Origin: Pseudomonadota bacterium
GTDB lineage: Bacteria > Pseudomonadota > Gammaproteobacteria > Burkholderiales > Burkholderiaceae_C
DNA length: 64,000 bases
Direction of reading: 5' to 3'
Assembly (NCBI GenBank): GCA_020161145.1
Contig: JAIUPQ010000008.1
Span: 62,001-126,000 of the forward strand
Within the stretch, counting starts at the first letter, position 1; each line of letters opens with the position of its first letter. A model generated the notes under the pieces. That model did not search any database and was not told where the DNA came from. It worked only from the letters and a program-made list of their open reading frames with translations. Made by a program: the position numbers and the translations under genes. Positions 49,588 through 58,456 of this stretch are shown in pieces.

Positions 49588-50894
49588 GCGCCTCCACGGT
49601 ACTGATTCGCCATGGCCGCGTCATCGACCCGGCCTCGGGCCGTGATGAGCGGGCCGACTTGTTGCTGCAGGGCGAGCGCATCGTCCGCATCGGCGCGCTG
49701 GGCGACGCCAGCGCCGACCGCGTGGTCGATGCCAGTGGCTGCATCGTCATGCCGGGCCTCGTGGACTTGTGCGCGCGCCTGGGCGAGCCCGGCGGCGAGC
49801 ACAAAGGCCTGCTGGAGAGCGAACTGGGCGCGGCGGCCGCAGGCGGCGTCACCAGCCTGGTCTGCCCGCCCGACACCGACCCGGTGCTGGACGAGCCGGG
49901 CCTGGTGGACATGCTCAAGTTCCGCGCCCGGCGCCTGTCGCGGGCGCGGCTGTTTCCGCTGGGCGCGCTGACCCGTGGCCTGCAAGGCCAGGCGCTGACC
50001 GAGATGGCCGAGCTGCGCGAGAGCGGCTGCGTGGGCTTCTCGCAGGCCGAGGTGGCGCTGGCCGACACCAACCTGCTGCTGCGGGCGTTTCAATACGCCG
50101 CCGGTTTTGGCTACACCGTCTGGCTGCGGCCGCAGGATGCCTTTCTGGGCACCGGCATGGCCGCCAGCGGCGCGCTGGCCACGCGGCTGGGCCTGACCGG
50201 TGTGCCGGTGGTGGCCGAGACGATTGCGCTGCACACCTTGATCGAGCTGGCCCGCGCCACCGGCGTGCGGTTGCACCTGGCCCGGCTGTCCAGCGCGGCC
50301 GGCGTGGCGCTGGTGCGCGCCGCCAAGGCCGAGGGCCTGCCCATCACGGCCGACGTCAGCATCCACTCGCTGCACCTGACCGACGTGGACATCGGCTTTT
50401 TCAACGCCGCACTGCGGCTGACGCCGCCACTGCGCCAGCAGGCCGATCGCGACGCGCTGCGGGCGGGCCTGGCCGACGGCACGCTGGACGCGCTGGTTTC
50501 CGACCACACGCCCATCAGCCGCCACGCCAAAGACGTGCCGTTCGGCGAGGCCGAGCCCGGTGCCACCGGGCTGGAACTGCTGCTCAGCCTGGCGCTCAAG
50601 TGGGGCCAGGACACGGGCCTGGCGCTGCCGCAGACACTGCGCGCCGTCACCAGCGGGCCGGCGGCCGTGCTGGGCGAGTCGCTGGGCGGCCTGGCTGCCA
50701 GCGTGGGCCGCCTGGTGGAGGGCGGCGTGGCCGACGTCTGCGTCTTCGACCCCACGCCGACCTGGGCACTGACCCCCGGCGCGCTCAGAAGCCAGGGCAC
50801 GGCCTCGCCGTTTGCCTTCGACATCACCGGCATGGCGCTGCCCGGGCGCGTGCGCGCCACCTGGGTGGCGGGCACGCTGGCCTACGAGGCATGA
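49584..50894 (+). CDS. PyrC', dihydroorotase-like protein lacking the N-terminal zinc ligands
   Basis: A 436-residue amidohydrolase-fold protein fused by ATGA overlap to pyrB. Active dihydroorotases have DxHxHxR after the first strand; here the site reads [17 protein letters not shown], with both histidines replaced. A late SDHTP motif remains near residue 312. This is the signature of the inactive PyrC' (pyrX) that forms a structural complex with PyrB in Pseudomonas. A true dihydroorotase gene should exist elsewhere in the genome. Confidence 0.9.
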   Translation: MSASTVLIRHGRVIDPASGRDERADLLLQGERIVRIGALGDASADRVVDASGCIVMPGLVDLCARLGEPGGEHKGLLESELGAAAAGGVTSLVCPPDTDPVLDEPGLVDMLKFRARRLSRARLFPLGALTRGLQGQALTEMAELRESGCVGFSQAEVALADTNLLLRAFQYAAGFGYTVWLRPQDAFLGTGMAASGALATRLGLTGVPVVAETIALHTLIELARATGVRLHLARLSSAAGVALVRAAKAEGLPITADVSIHSLHLTDVDIGFFNAALRLTPPLRQQADRDALRAGLADGTLDALVSDHTPISRHAKDVPFGEAEPGATGLELLLSLALKWGQDTGLALPQTLRAVTSGPAAVLGESLGGLAASVGRLVEGGVADVCVFDPTPTWALTPGALRSQGTASPFAFDITGMALPGRVRATWVAGTLAYEA

Positions 50895-50921
50895 TGGCCA
50901 AATCGATCGAGGGGTTCTGAC

Positions 50922-51653
50922 GTGCGAACCACATTGCGTTGGGTTGGCGTGGGCACGCATCTGGTGCGCGGCTGTGCCGTGGCCTCGCGCTTTCCCACCC
51001 ACACCCCGGTGCAGCGGCACGCGGCCGTGGAGCGCTGGTCACAGGGATTGCTCACGGCCCTGGGCGTGCAGCCGAGGGTGCAGGGCGAGCCGCAGCAAGG
51101 GCCGGTGCTGGTGGTCTCCAACCACGTCTCGTGGCTGGATCCGGCCACGCTGCATGCGGCCAACGGGCGGTTGCGCTTCGTCGCCAAATCGGAGGTGCGC
51201 GGCTGGCCGCTGATCGGCTGGCTGGCGGCGCAAAGCGGCGGCCTCTTCGTGCGCCGCGACAACCAGCGCGACGTGCTGCGTGTGGTCCAGACCGTCGCCC
51301 AGGCGCTGACCGGCGGCGATGCGGTGGCCTTCTTCCCCGAGGGCACGACGGGGCACGGGCCTGAGCTCAAGCCGTTCCACGCCAACTTGCTGGAGGCCGC
51401 CATCGCGGCCGGCGTGCCGGTGCAGCCGGTGCTGCTGCGCTACACCCAGCCGGGCCAGGCCTTTGCCAAGGCGGCGCGGTATGTGGACGGCATGACGCTG
51501 GTGGGCAGCTTCGGCCGCATGGCCCGCACCCCGGGCCTGGGGGTGGCGGTGGACTGGCTGCCCGCCGTCACGCCCAACGGCTACTCACGCCGCGCGCTGG
51601 CCACCCAGCTGCGCGAGCAGATGCAGGCGGGGCTGAATCAGGCCTTGCCCTGA
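50922..51653 (+). CDS. plsC: 1-acyl-sn-glycerol-3-phosphate acyltransferase
   Basis: A 243-residue acyltransferase that makes phosphatidate from lysophosphatidate at the inner membrane. The catalytic NHVSWLD (HX4D) is near residue 65, followed by the substrate-binding GLFVRRD near 105 and FPEGTT near 136. The start is a GTG at 50922 after a GAGGGG stretch. Only a weak N-terminal hydrophobic segment is seen. Its last 16 bases overlap the converging gpmA 3' end. An ornithine-lipid or other acyltransferase role is possible. Confidence 0.85.
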   Translation: MRTTLRWVGVGTHLVRGCAVASRFPTHTPVQRHAAVERWSQGLLTALGVQPRVQGEPQQGPVLVVSNHVSWLDPATLHAANGRLRFVAKSEVRGWPLIGWLAAQSGGLFVRRDNQRDVLRVVQTVAQALTGGDAVAFFPEGTTGHGPELKPFHANLLEAAIAAGVPVQPVLLRYTQPGQAFAKAARYVDGMTLVGSFGRMARTPGLGVAVDWLPAVTPNGYSRRALATQLREQMQAGLNQALP

Positions 51654-52381
51654 CTGGCCACCGCCGCAGCCGCCTTGGCGACGGCCTCGGCGTCGCCCAG
51701 GTAGCGCTTGGTGATGGGCTTGAGCGCGGCGTCCAGCTCGTAGACCAGCGGGATGCCGTTGGGGATGTTGACGCCGACGATGTCGGCGTCGCTGATGCCG
51801 TCCAGCATCTTGACCAGGGCGCGGATGGAGTTGCCGTGCGCGGCCACGACGATGCGCTGGCCCGAGCGGATGGCGGGGGCCAGCACGTCGTCCCAGCAAG
51901 GCAGGACGCGGGCCACGGTGTCTTTGAGGCATTCGGTCAGCGGCACCTGCTCGGGGGCGAGGCGCGCGTAGCGGATGTCCTGGCGCTGGCCGCGCGGGTC
52001 GGCCGCGTCCAGCACGGGCGGCGGGGTGTCGTAGCTGCGGCGCCAGATCAGCACCTGCTCGTCGCCGTACTGCCTGGCCATGTCGGCCTTGTTGAGGCCT
52101 TGCAGCGCACCGTAGTGGCGCTCGTTGAGGCGCCAGTCCTTGACCACCGGCAGCCAGGTGCGCTCCATGCCGTCCAGGCAGTGCCACAGCGTCCAGATGG
52201 CGCGGCGCAGCACCGAGGTGTAGGCCACGTCGAAGTCGAAGCCCTCGGCCTTGAGCAGGCGGCCGGCTTCCTGCGCCTGGGCCACGCCGGTGGCGGTCAG
52301 CGGCACATCCGTCCAGCCGGTGAAGCGGTTCTCCAGGTTCCAGGTGGACTCACCGTGGCGGATCAGCACGAGTTGGTACAT
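51638..52381 (-). CDS. gpmA: 2,3-bisphosphoglycerate-dependent phosphoglycerate mutase
   Basis: A 247-residue glycolytic enzyme that interconverts 3- and 2-phosphoglycerate. The start [20 protein letters not shown] holds the phosphohistidine; [14 protein letters not shown] near residue 85 and the second His in [18 protein letters not shown] near 180 complete the site. The ATG at 52381 is the standard start. The C-terminus overlaps plsC by 16 bases on the opposite strand. Confidence 0.96.
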   Translation of the reverse strand: MYQLVLIRHGESTWNLENRFTGWTDVPLTATGVAQAQEAGRLLKAEGFDFDVAYTSVLRRAIWTLWHCLDGMERTWLPVVKDWRLNERHYGALQGLNKADMARQYGDEQVLIWRRSYDTPPPVLDAADPRGQRQDIRYARLAPEQVPLTECLKDTVARVLPCWDDVLAPAIRSGQRIVVAAHGNSIRALVKMLDGISDADIVGVNIPNGIPLVYELDAALKPITKRYLGDAEAVAKAAAAVASQGKA

Positions 52382-52414
52382 GGCAAGGGTTTCGTCGTGG
52401 CAAACCGCGAATTT

Positions 52415-52420
52415 TATAAT
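52415..52420 (+). promoter_or_regulatory. Candidate -10 box for the rhodanese-grxC-secB genes
   Basis: A perfect TATAAT lies 30 bases before the rhodanese start. A weak -35 (TTCGTC, 52391-52396) is 18 bases upstream. The same AT-rich patch reads ATTATAAAAT on the other strand and may also serve gpmA. Confidence 0.55.
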
Positions 52421-52449
52421 CCGCCCCCTTTTACGAACGGACGTCTGCC

Positions 52450-52857
52450 GTGCTTGCATTCCTGACCGAAAACTGGCTGCTCGTGGCCGCCGCGCTCATC
52501 TCCGGCGCCATGCTGGCCGCGCCCAAGCTGCGCGGCGGCGTGGGCGGCGGCATCAGCCCGGCCGAAGCGGTGCGCCTCATCAACCGCGAGAAGGCGGTCG
52601 TCATCGACGTGCGCGAGGCCGACGAATACGCCAAAGGCCACATCAAGGGCGCGCGGCACGTGCCGCTGGCCAGCCTGGATGGCGCCAAGGCGCTGCCCAC
52701 CAACAAGGCGCTGCCGCTGGTGGTGGTGTGCGCACGCGGTGCGCGCGCCGGCCGGGGCGCTGCGCAGTTGCGCAAAATGGGCTATGAGCAGGCGCAGGTG
52801 CTGGCCGGCGGCATGGGGGCCTGGCAGCAGGCCGACCTGCCCGTCCAGACCGCCTGA
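52450..52857 (+). CDS. Membrane-anchored rhodanese-like domain protein
   Basis: A 135-residue protein with an N-terminal membrane helix (about residues 7-24) and a rhodanese domain. The active-site loop is [13 protein letters not shown] near residue 97, with the catalytic Cys at its start; [22 protein letters not shown] near 50-72 is typical. It may carry sulfane sulfur on the cytoplasmic or periplasmic face. The start is a GTG. It precedes grxC and secB, as in many proteobacteria (yibN-grxC-secB-gpsA). Confidence 0.88.
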   Translation: MLAFLTENWLLVAAALISGAMLAAPKLRGGVGGGISPAEAVRLINREKAVVIDVREADEYAKGHIKGARHVPLASLDGAKALPTNKALPLVVVCARGARAGRGAAQLRKMGYEQAQVLAGGMGAWQQADLPVQTA

Positions 52858-52878
52858 CCCGCTACAAGGAGAGACACC

Positions 52879-53136
52879 ATGAAACCCGTGCGCATGTACA
52901 CCACCCAGGTCTGCCCGTATTGCCTGCGCGCCAAGGCGCTGCTCAAGCAGCGCGGCGTCGAGGCGATCGAGGAAATCCGCGTGGACATGAACCCCGCTGA
53001 GCGCGACCGCATGATCGAGGCCACCGGCCGGCGCACCGTGCCGCAGATCTACATCGGCGACACCCACGTGGGCGGCTTCGACGATCTGGCGGCGCTGGAC
53101 CAGCGCGGCGGCCTGGTGCCGCTGCTGGCCGACTAA
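52879..53136 (+). CDS. grxC: Glutaredoxin 3
   Basis: An 85-residue dithiol glutaredoxin. The redox site is TTQVCPYCLRAKALL (CPYC at residues 12-15), the cis-Pro is in RRTVPQIYIG near residue 55 and the glutathione-binding GGFDDLAAL follows. It reduces disulfides, including those of class Ia ribonucleotide reductase, whose genes are also in this window. It is in the order rhodanese-grxC-secB-gpsA. Confidence 0.96.
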   Translation: MKPVRMYTTQVCPYCLRAKALLKQRGVEAIEEIRVDMNPAERDRMIEATGRRTVPQIYIGDTHVGGFDDLAALDQRGGLVPLLAD

Positions 53137-53181
53137 ACTGAGCGGTTTACCCCTTCACCCCTTTTACCGAGAGCGCCCACC

Positions 53182-53661
53182 ATGGCCGAGCAAGACCAAA
53201 ACACGCCCCAGTTCCAACTGCAACGCATGTACCTCAAGGACATGTCGCTGGAGCAACCCAACTCGCCGCAGATCCTGCTGGAGCAGCAGCAGCCCCAGGT
53301 GGACATCCAGCTGGGCCTGGGCGCCGAATCGCTGGCCGACGGGGTCTACGAGGCCACTGTCACCGCCACCGTCACCACCAAGATTGGCGAGCGCACGGTG
53401 TTTCTGATCGAGGCCAAGCAGGCCGGCATTTTCGAGATCCGCCACTTCCCGGCCGAGCAGGTGCAAGGCATTTTGGGCGTGGTCTGCCCGCAGATGATTT
53501 ACCCGTATCTGCGCGCCATGGTCTCGGACATCTGCACCCGCGCGGGCTTTCCGCCCATCTTGCTGGCCGAGGTCAATTTCCAGGCCATGTACGAGGCCCA
53601 GCAGGCCGCGCAGCAGCAGGCGGCGGGCGGTGACGGCGCTGCGGCACCCACGCTGAACTGA
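53182..53661 (+). CDS. secB: Protein-export chaperone SecB
   Basis: A 159-residue tetrameric chaperone that holds preproteins unfolded for SecA. Family motifs are [19 protein letters not shown] at the N-terminus, [25 protein letters not shown] near residue 60-85 and [24 protein letters not shown] near 105-128. The tail is Gln/Ala-rich. gpsA follows after one base. Confidence 0.97.
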   Translation: MAEQDQNTPQFQLQRMYLKDMSLEQPNSPQILLEQQQPQVDIQLGLGAESLADGVYEATVTATVTTKIGERTVFLIEAKQAGIFEIRHFPAEQVQGILGVVCPQMIYPYLRAMVSDICTRAGFPPILLAEVNFQAMYEAQQAAQQQAAGGDGAAAPTLN

Positions 53662-53662
53662 G

Positions 53663-54631
53663 ATGCACATCGCCATCGTCGGCGCCGGCGCCTGGGGCAC
53701 CGCGATGGCGGTGGCCGCCGCACGGCGACATGACGTGTGGCTGTGGGCGCGCAATGCCCAGCAGGTGGCGGCCATGCAGGCCACGCGCCGCAACCCCTAT
53801 CTGCCCGATGCGACGCTGCCCGATGCGCTGCACCTGACGGCGGATTGGGGCGCGTTGCCGCCAGAGGCCCTGTGGGTCATCGCCACCCCGGTGGCCGGCC
53901 TGCGCGAGACGCTGGCCCGGCTGCCGGCGGGCGCGCAGGCCCTGTGGTTGTGCAAGGGGCTGGAGGCAACCAGTGGTCAGATGCCCCACGAGATTGCCGC
54001 CGCCGTGGCCCCGCAGGCCGTGGTGGGGGCGCTGTCGGGCCCCAGTTTTGCGCAAGAAGTGGCGGTGGGCCTGCCCACCGCGCTGGTGGCGGCCAGCGCC
54101 GATGCCGCGCTGGCCGAGCAGGCGGTGGCGGCCTTCCATGCCGAGGCGCTGCGGGTCTACACCTCCGACGATCTGGTCGGCGTCGAGGTGGGCGGTGCGG
54201 TCAAGAACGTGCTGGCCGTGGCCACCGGCGTGGCCGATGGCCTGGCGCTGGGCGCCAATGCCCGTGCGGCACTCATCACGCGCGGCCTGGCCGAGATGGC
54301 CCGGCTGGGCGTGGCCCTGGGCGGCCAGGTCGAGACCTTCATGGGCTTGACGGGCCTGGGCGATCTGGTGCTGACGGCCACCGGCGATTTGTCGCGCAAC
54401 CGGCGCGTGGGCCTGTTGCTGGCCGAGGGCCTGCCGCTGGCCGACATTCTGGAGCGCCTGGGCCATGTGGCCGAGGGCGTGCGCTGCGCGCCGGCGGTGG
54501 TGGCCCGTGCCCGTGCCTTGGGCGTCGACATGCCCATTGCCGAAGGCGTGCTGGCGCTGCTGCAAGGTCGCCTCAGTGCCAGTGCCTGCGTGCGCGGCCT
54601 GCTGGCACGCGATGCCAAAGCGGAGTTTTGA
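53663..54631 (+). CDS. gpsA: NAD(P)H-dependent glycerol-3-phosphate dehydrogenase
   Basis: A 322-residue enzyme that makes sn-glycerol 3-phosphate for phospholipid synthesis. The nucleotide loop [18 protein letters not shown] is at the start, the substrate region [15 protein letters not shown] near residue 130 and the catalytic Lys in [20 protein letters not shown] near 180. [16 protein letters not shown] near 235 completes the domain. It follows secB, the common proteobacterial order. Confidence 0.96.
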   Translation: MHIAIVGAGAWGTAMAVAAARRHDVWLWARNAQQVAAMQATRRNPYLPDATLPDALHLTADWGALPPEALWVIATPVAGLRETLARLPAGAQALWLCKGLEATSGQMPHEIAAAVAPQAVVGALSGPSFAQEVAVGLPTALVAASADAALAEQAVAAFHAEALRVYTSDDLVGVEVGGAVKNVLAVATGVADGLALGANARAALITRGLAEMARLGVALGGQVETFMGLTGLGDLVLTATGDLSRNRRVGLLLAEGLPLADILERLGHVAEGVRCAPAVVARARALGVDMPIAEGVLALLQGRLSASACVRGLLARDAKAEF

Positions 54632-54635
54632 TCCC

Positions 54636-55055
54636 ATGGTGAACCTCGACACCCTCAACGCCGCCGCCGCGGCCTGCCTGCCCGGCCATCTGGGCATCGT
54701 CGTCACCCAGGTCGGCGACCGGACGGTGCGCGCCGAGTTGCCGGTGCGGCGCGAGTTGATGGCGCCCAACGGCTACCTGCACGCGGGCAGTCTGGTGACG
54801 CTGGCCGACACGGCCTGTGGCTATGGCTGCATGCTGCACTTGCCACCGGGCGCCAGCGGCTTCACCACGGTGGAGCTGAAGTCCAATCACCTGGGTACGG
54901 CGCGCGAAGGGGCACTGAGCTGTGTGGCCACGGCGGTGCATTTGGGCCGCACCACCCAGGTCTGGGATGCGGTGGTGACCCACCAGGACACGGGCAAGTC
55001 ACTGGTGCTGTTTCGCTGCACGCAGTTGCTGATCTACCCCGCCGCGCCCGCGTAG
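54636..55055 (+). CDS. PaaI family hotdog-fold thioesterase
   Basis: A 139-residue hotdog protein. The helix-strand core GYLHAGSLVTLADTACGYGC near residue 47 has the family's catalytic-site arrangement, and TTVELKSNHLGTAREG near 75 is the second signature. These enzymes hydrolyse acyl- or aryl-CoA thioesters; the substrate is not predictable. Its 3' end overlaps trmL on the opposite strand by 22 bases. It follows gpsA by 4 bases and is likely co-transcribed. Confidence 0.87.
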   Translation: MVNLDTLNAAAAACLPGHLGIVVTQVGDRTVRAELPVRRELMAPNGYLHAGSLVTLADTACGYGCMLHLPPGASGFTTVELKSNHLGTAREGALSCVATAVHLGRTTQVWDAVVTHQDTGKSLVLFRCTQLLIYPAAPA

Positions 55056-55507
55056 CCGCACTGGCGCCAGGCGTCGAACACCGCCACCGCCACCGCATTG
55101 CTCAGGTTGAGGCTGCGCTGACCGGCGCGCATGGGCAGGCGCACGCGCTGGGCGGGCGCAAACTGCTCGCGCAGCGCGGCGGGCAAGCCGGCCGTCTCCC
55201 GACCAAAGACCAGCCAATCACCGGGCTGCCAGTGCACCTGGGCCAGCGGCTGGCTGGCGTGGGTGGTGAAGGCAAAGCAGCGCGCCGGGTCGGGCCGGGC
55301 GTCGTGCACGAAGGCCGCCCAGTCGGCGTGGCGTTGCACGGCCACGTATTCGTGATAGTCCAGACCCGCGCGGCGCAGCAGCTTGTCGTCCATCGAAAAC
55401 CCCAGCGGCTCGATGAGGTGCAGCGTGCAGCCGACGTTGGCCGCCAGGCGGATGACGTTGCCTGTGTTGGGCGGAATCTCCGGGTGGACGAGGACAATGT
55501 GAAACAT
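55034..55507 (-). CDS. trmL: tRNA (cytidine(34)-2'-O)-methyltransferase
   Basis: A 157-residue SPOUT methyltransferase that 2'-O-methylates position 34 of certain tRNA-Leu species. It starts MFHIVLVHPEIPPNTGNVIR, has LHLIEPLGFSMDDKLLRRAGLDY near residue 33, LVFGRETAGLP near 100 and the knot motif RSLNLSNAVAVAVFDAWRQ near 130. The ATG at 55507 is the family start. It lies 11 bases after comF on the same strand. Confidence 0.95.
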   Translation of the reverse strand: MFHIVLVHPEIPPNTGNVIRLAANVGCTLHLIEPLGFSMDDKLLRRAGLDYHEYVAVQRHADWAAFVHDARPDPARCFAFTTHASQPLAQVHWQPGDWLVFGRETAGLPAALREQFAPAQRVRLPMRAGQRSLNLSNAVAVAVFDAWRQCGYAGAAG

Positions 55508-55518
55508 GGCGTGGATTG

Positions 55519-56241
55519 TCACGGTGTGCGCACGGCGGCCCACAAGGTCACGCTGGCCGCACCGGCCTCCAGCAGCGCCTGGGCCGCCGCGCAGGCGGTG
55601 GCGCCGGTGGTGGTCACGTCGTCCACCAGCGCCACGCGCCGGCCCCGGATGCGCGCGGCCTGCGCCGGTGCGGGCATGAAGGCGCCGGCCACGTTGCGCT
55701 GGCGCTGGGCTTCGTCCAGATCGGTCTGCGGTGCGGTGGTGCGCCAGCGGATCAGCAGGTCGGGCACGGCAGGTAGCGTCAGCTCGCGCGCCACGCGGCG
55801 GGCAATCAGCCAGGCCTGGTTGTAGCCGCGCGCCCGCAGGCGACTGGCGTGCAGCGGCAGGGCCGTCACCAGATCGACGTCGGCCGCGCCGGCCTCGCGA
55901 ATGCGCTGCGTCAGCAGTCCGGCCAGCGGCTCGGCGCGGTGCAGCATGGCGTGGAACTTGAGGTCGCGCACCAGCGCGTCCCATGGAAACGCGTAGTCGC
56001 TGCCCACGCGGGTGGCGGCCAGCGGCCAGGGACGAACCCGGCAGCGGCCACAGCCATCCAGCACCAGGCCCGTGGGCGTGGCGCAGCGCAGGCAGCGCGG
56101 CGTGGCGGGTGGCATGAAGACGGCCGTGCAGTCGGTGCACAGCGCCGCGCCGCACCAGGTGGCGCAAAGGGCACAGCGGCGAGGCAGGGTCAGCACCGGA
56201 TGTTGAGCAAAAGCGAGTGGGCGGACTCTATTGGACGGCAC
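55519..56241 (-). CDS. comF: ComF family phosphoribosyltransferase-like protein
   Basis: A 240-residue ComF homologue. An N-terminal zinc-ribbon region has the Cys pairs CALCATWCGAALCTDC and CLRCA...CGRC; the C-terminal phosphoribosyltransferase domain holds TALPLHASRLRARGYNQAWLIAR near residue 125 and the loop RVALVDDVTTTGATACAAA near 205. ComF is needed for DNA uptake by competence systems, here a natural link to type IV pili. The start is a GTG at 56241 with a poor ribosome site; the true start may lie slightly downstream. Confidence 0.88.
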   Translation of the reverse strand: MPSNRVRPLAFAQHPVLTLPRRCALCATWCGAALCTDCTAVFMPPATPRCLRCATPTGLVLDGCGRCRVRPWPLAATRVGSDYAFPWDALVRDLKFHAMLHRAEPLAGLLTQRIREAGAADVDLVTALPLHASRLRARGYNQAWLIARRVARELTLPAVPDLLIRWRTTAPQTDLDEAQRQRNVAGAFMPAPAQAARIRGRRVALVDDVTTTGATACAAAQALLEAGAASVTLWAAVRTP

Positions 56242-56264
56242 GCCTGGATCGCCGAAGCGCTCCC

Positions 56265-56270
56265 TATACT
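56265..56270 (+). promoter_or_regulatory. -10-like TATACT ten bases before the bioC-like start
   Basis: TATACT is a close -10 match ending 9 bases before the ATG at 56280. If used, transcription would begin within a few bases of the start codon, and no ribosome site is seen, so the mRNA could be leaderless. No good -35 box is found at 16-18 bases. Confidence 0.4.
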
Positions 56271-56279
56271 GCGCCGCCT

Positions 56280-57125
56280 ATGTCCGATACCCCTGACGCC
56301 CCCGATGCCCAGGCGCTGATGCGCCAGCGCCGCCGTCTGGCGGCGGGCGAGCGGCCATGGATCCATGCCGAGGCCGCGCGCCGGTTGGCCGAGCGGCTGG
56401 CCTGGATCAAGGTGCCGGTGCGCACGGCGTTGCAATGGTCGCCACCAGGCACACAGGCGCTGACCGAGCTGCCGCGTGCGCAATGGCGGCAGGTGGGTGC
56501 GCCGCCGCAGCGCGGCCTGGGCCGTTGGCTGGGCGGCACGCCCAGCGTGGCGCCCGAAGCCACGGCGGGGGCCGAGGCCGATCTGGTCTGGTCGGTGCTG
56601 GACCTGCCTTGGGTGGCCGAGCCGCGCACGCTGCTGGCCGCCTGGCGCGCGGCCTTGCAGCCGCAGGGCTTTGTCATGTTCGCCACGCTGGGGCCGGGCT
56701 CGTTCGCGCCGCTGCGCGAAATCTATGCGGCCCATGGCTGGGGGCCGCCTCATGCGGCCTTGACGGACATGCACGACTGGGGTGATCGGCTGGTGGAGAC
56801 CGGCTTCGAGGGGCCGGTGATGGACCAGGAGACGCTGACGCTGACCTACGCCAGCCCCGAGGCCTTGCTGGCCGATTGGCGCGCCAGCGGCCTCAACGCG
56901 GCGCAAGGTCGCTTTGCCGGCCTGCGCACGCCGCGCTGGCGCCAGCGGTTGCTGGCGGCGCTGGCGGAATTGCGCGGTGCCGATGGCCGTATTGCCATGC
57001 CGTGGGAGTTGGTTTATGGCCACGCTTTTCGCGGGACGGACCGCGGGCCCGCCGTGGCGGCAGAGACCCGGATCGATGCCGCCACCATGAAATCCCTGCT
57101 GCGACGCGGGCGGGATCGTGGCTAG
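56280..57125 (+). CDS. BioC-like malonyl-ACP methyltransferase family protein
   Basis: A 281-residue methyltransferase-like protein. The C-terminal half has the BioC pattern DMHDWGDRLVETGFEGPVMD near residue 163 and LTLTYASPEALLADWRASGLNAA. BioC blocks the carboxylate of malonyl-ACP so that biotin's pimeloyl chain can be built. The usual Gly-rich SAM loop (like LDLGCGTG) is not obvious at the expected place; LVWSVLDLPWVAEP near 105 takes the position of a later motif. It may be a divergent or specialised BioC. It diverges from comF with a 38-base gap. Confidence 0.7.
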   Translation: MSDTPDAPDAQALMRQRRRLAAGERPWIHAEAARRLAERLAWIKVPVRTALQWSPPGTQALTELPRAQWRQVGAPPQRGLGRWLGGTPSVAPEATAGAEADLVWSVLDLPWVAEPRTLLAAWRAALQPQGFVMFATLGPGSFAPLREIYAAHGWGPPHAALTDMHDWGDRLVETGFEGPVMDQETLTLTYASPEALLADWRASGLNAAQGRFAGLRTPRWRQRLLAALAELRGADGRIAMPWELVYGHAFRGTDRGPAVAAETRIDAATMKSLLRRGRDRG

Positions 57126-57134
57126 AATCCTAAT

Positions 57135-57148
57135 TTGATGTGGATCAA
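57135..57148 (+). promoter_or_regulatory. Perfect FNR/ANR-type binding site upstream of the cytochrome oxidase genes
   Basis: TTGATGTGGATCAA matches the TTGAT-N4-ATCAA consensus exactly. It lies about 100 bases before coxB and 10 bases after the bioC-like stop codon. A TAGAAT hexamer at 57123-57128 could be a -10 box; the FNR site would then cover the transcription start, fitting repression of the oxidase when oxygen falls. An overlapping hairpin (TGTGGA-tcaag-TCCACA, 57139-57155) is also present. Confidence 0.75.
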
Positions 57149-57246
57149 GTCCACACGAGGAGACGGACGGCCTCAGCCACGCTTGGCGTGACTTGGGGCC
57201 GTGTGGTGTTGTGCACACGCACGAGGCGATGGGGCAAAAGACAACG

Positions 57247-58425
57247 ATGAGCAGCAGCAAGGCGATGACACGATGGGCCGCCGCCGGCGCCCTGGCACTG
57301 AGCGGCATGATGGCAAGTGGGGCCGCCCTCGCAGAGAAAGTGAACGACCTGCCCGGCGGCCCGGCGGTCAATCAGCTGGATTTGCATCCGCCCGTCACCC
57401 AGATCGCCAGCGACGTGCACTCGCTGCACGTGTGGCTGATGTGGGTGTGCACGGTGATCTTCATCCTGGTGTTCGGGGTGATGTTCTACGCCATCCTCAA
57501 GCACCGCAAGTCGCTGGGCCACAAATCTGCCCACTTCCATGAAAGCGTGGGCGTTGAAATCGCCTGGACGGTGGTGCCCTTCATCATCGTGGTGGCCATG
57601 GGCTTCGCCGCCACCAAGACCGTGGTGGCGCAGAAAGACACCAGCAATGCCGACCTGACCATCAAGGTCACCGGCTACCAGTGGAAATGGGGCTACGACT
57701 ACCTCAAGGGCGAGGGTGAGGGCATTGCCTTCCTGTCGCAGCTTGATCCGGCCCAGCGCGCGCTCTCGAACGCGGGCACCCCGCAGGGCGACAACTACCT
57801 GTTGAAGGTGGACAACCCGCTGGTGGTGCCGGTGGGCCAGAAGGTGCGCATCATCACCACGGCGGCCGACGTGATCCACTCCTGGATGGTGCCGGCCTTT
57901 GCGCTCAAGCAGGACGCCATTCCGGGTTTCGTGCGCGACACCTGGTTCAAGGCCGAGCAGACGGGCGACTTCTACGGCCAGTGTGCCGAGCTGTGCGGCA
58001 AGGAACACGCCTACATGCCCATCCATGTGCGCGTGCTCAGCCATACCGACTACAGCGCCTGGGTGGCGGCCGAGAAGAAGAAGGCCGCTGCGGCCGCCGA
58101 CGACCCCACCCGCACCTGGACGCACGACGAGCTGATGGCCCGTGGCGACAAGGTCTATGCCGCCAACTGCGCCGTCTGCCACCGCGCCGACGGCAAGGGC
58201 GCCGGCCCCATCAAGCCGCTGGACGGTGCGGCCGTGGTGCTGGACGCCGACCACACCAAACAGCTGGCCGTGCTGCTGCACGGCCAGAACAACGGCGCCA
58301 TGCCGTCGTGGGCAGCGCTGTCGGACGTGGAACTGGCGGCGGTTGCCACCTACACCAAGAACAGCTGGAGCAACCACTCCGACCAAACCGTGCAGCCGGC
58401 CGAAGTGACGGCCGCGCGCAAGTGA
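57247..58425 (+). CDS. coxB: Cytochrome c oxidase subunit II with C-terminal cytochrome c domain
   Basis: A 392-residue subunit II. A signal peptide (about residues 1-30) and two membrane helices (about 60-82 and 105-125) precede the CuA domain, whose ligands are in HSWMVP and GQCAELCGKEHAYMPIHV (two Cys, His, Met). A C-terminal heme c domain carries CAVCH near residue 310 with a Met ligand in NNGAMPSW. This is the caa3-type layout. I chose the ATG at 57247; one at 57229 is the alternative. First gene of the coxB-coxA-ctaG-coxC operon. Confidence 0.94.
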   Translation: MSSSKAMTRWAAAGALALSGMMASGAALAEKVNDLPGGPAVNQLDLHPPVTQIASDVHSLHVWLMWVCTVIFILVFGVMFYAILKHRKSLGHKSAHFHESVGVEIAWTVVPFIIVVAMGFAATKTVVAQKDTSNADLTIKVTGYQWKWGYDYLKGEGEGIAFLSQLDPAQRALSNAGTPQGDNYLLKVDNPLVVPVGQKVRIITTAADVIHSWMVPAFALKQDAIPGFVRDTWFKAEQTGDFYGQCAELCGKEHAYMPIHVRVLSHTDYSAWVAAEKKKAAAAADDPTRTWTHDELMARGDKVYAANCAVCHRADGKGAGPIKPLDGAAVVLDADHTKQLAVLLHGQNNGAMPSWAALSDVELAAVATYTKNSWSNHSDQTVQPAEVTAARK

Positions 58426-58456
58426 CCCACGGGCCCCAGATCAAAGGAAGCAGACC

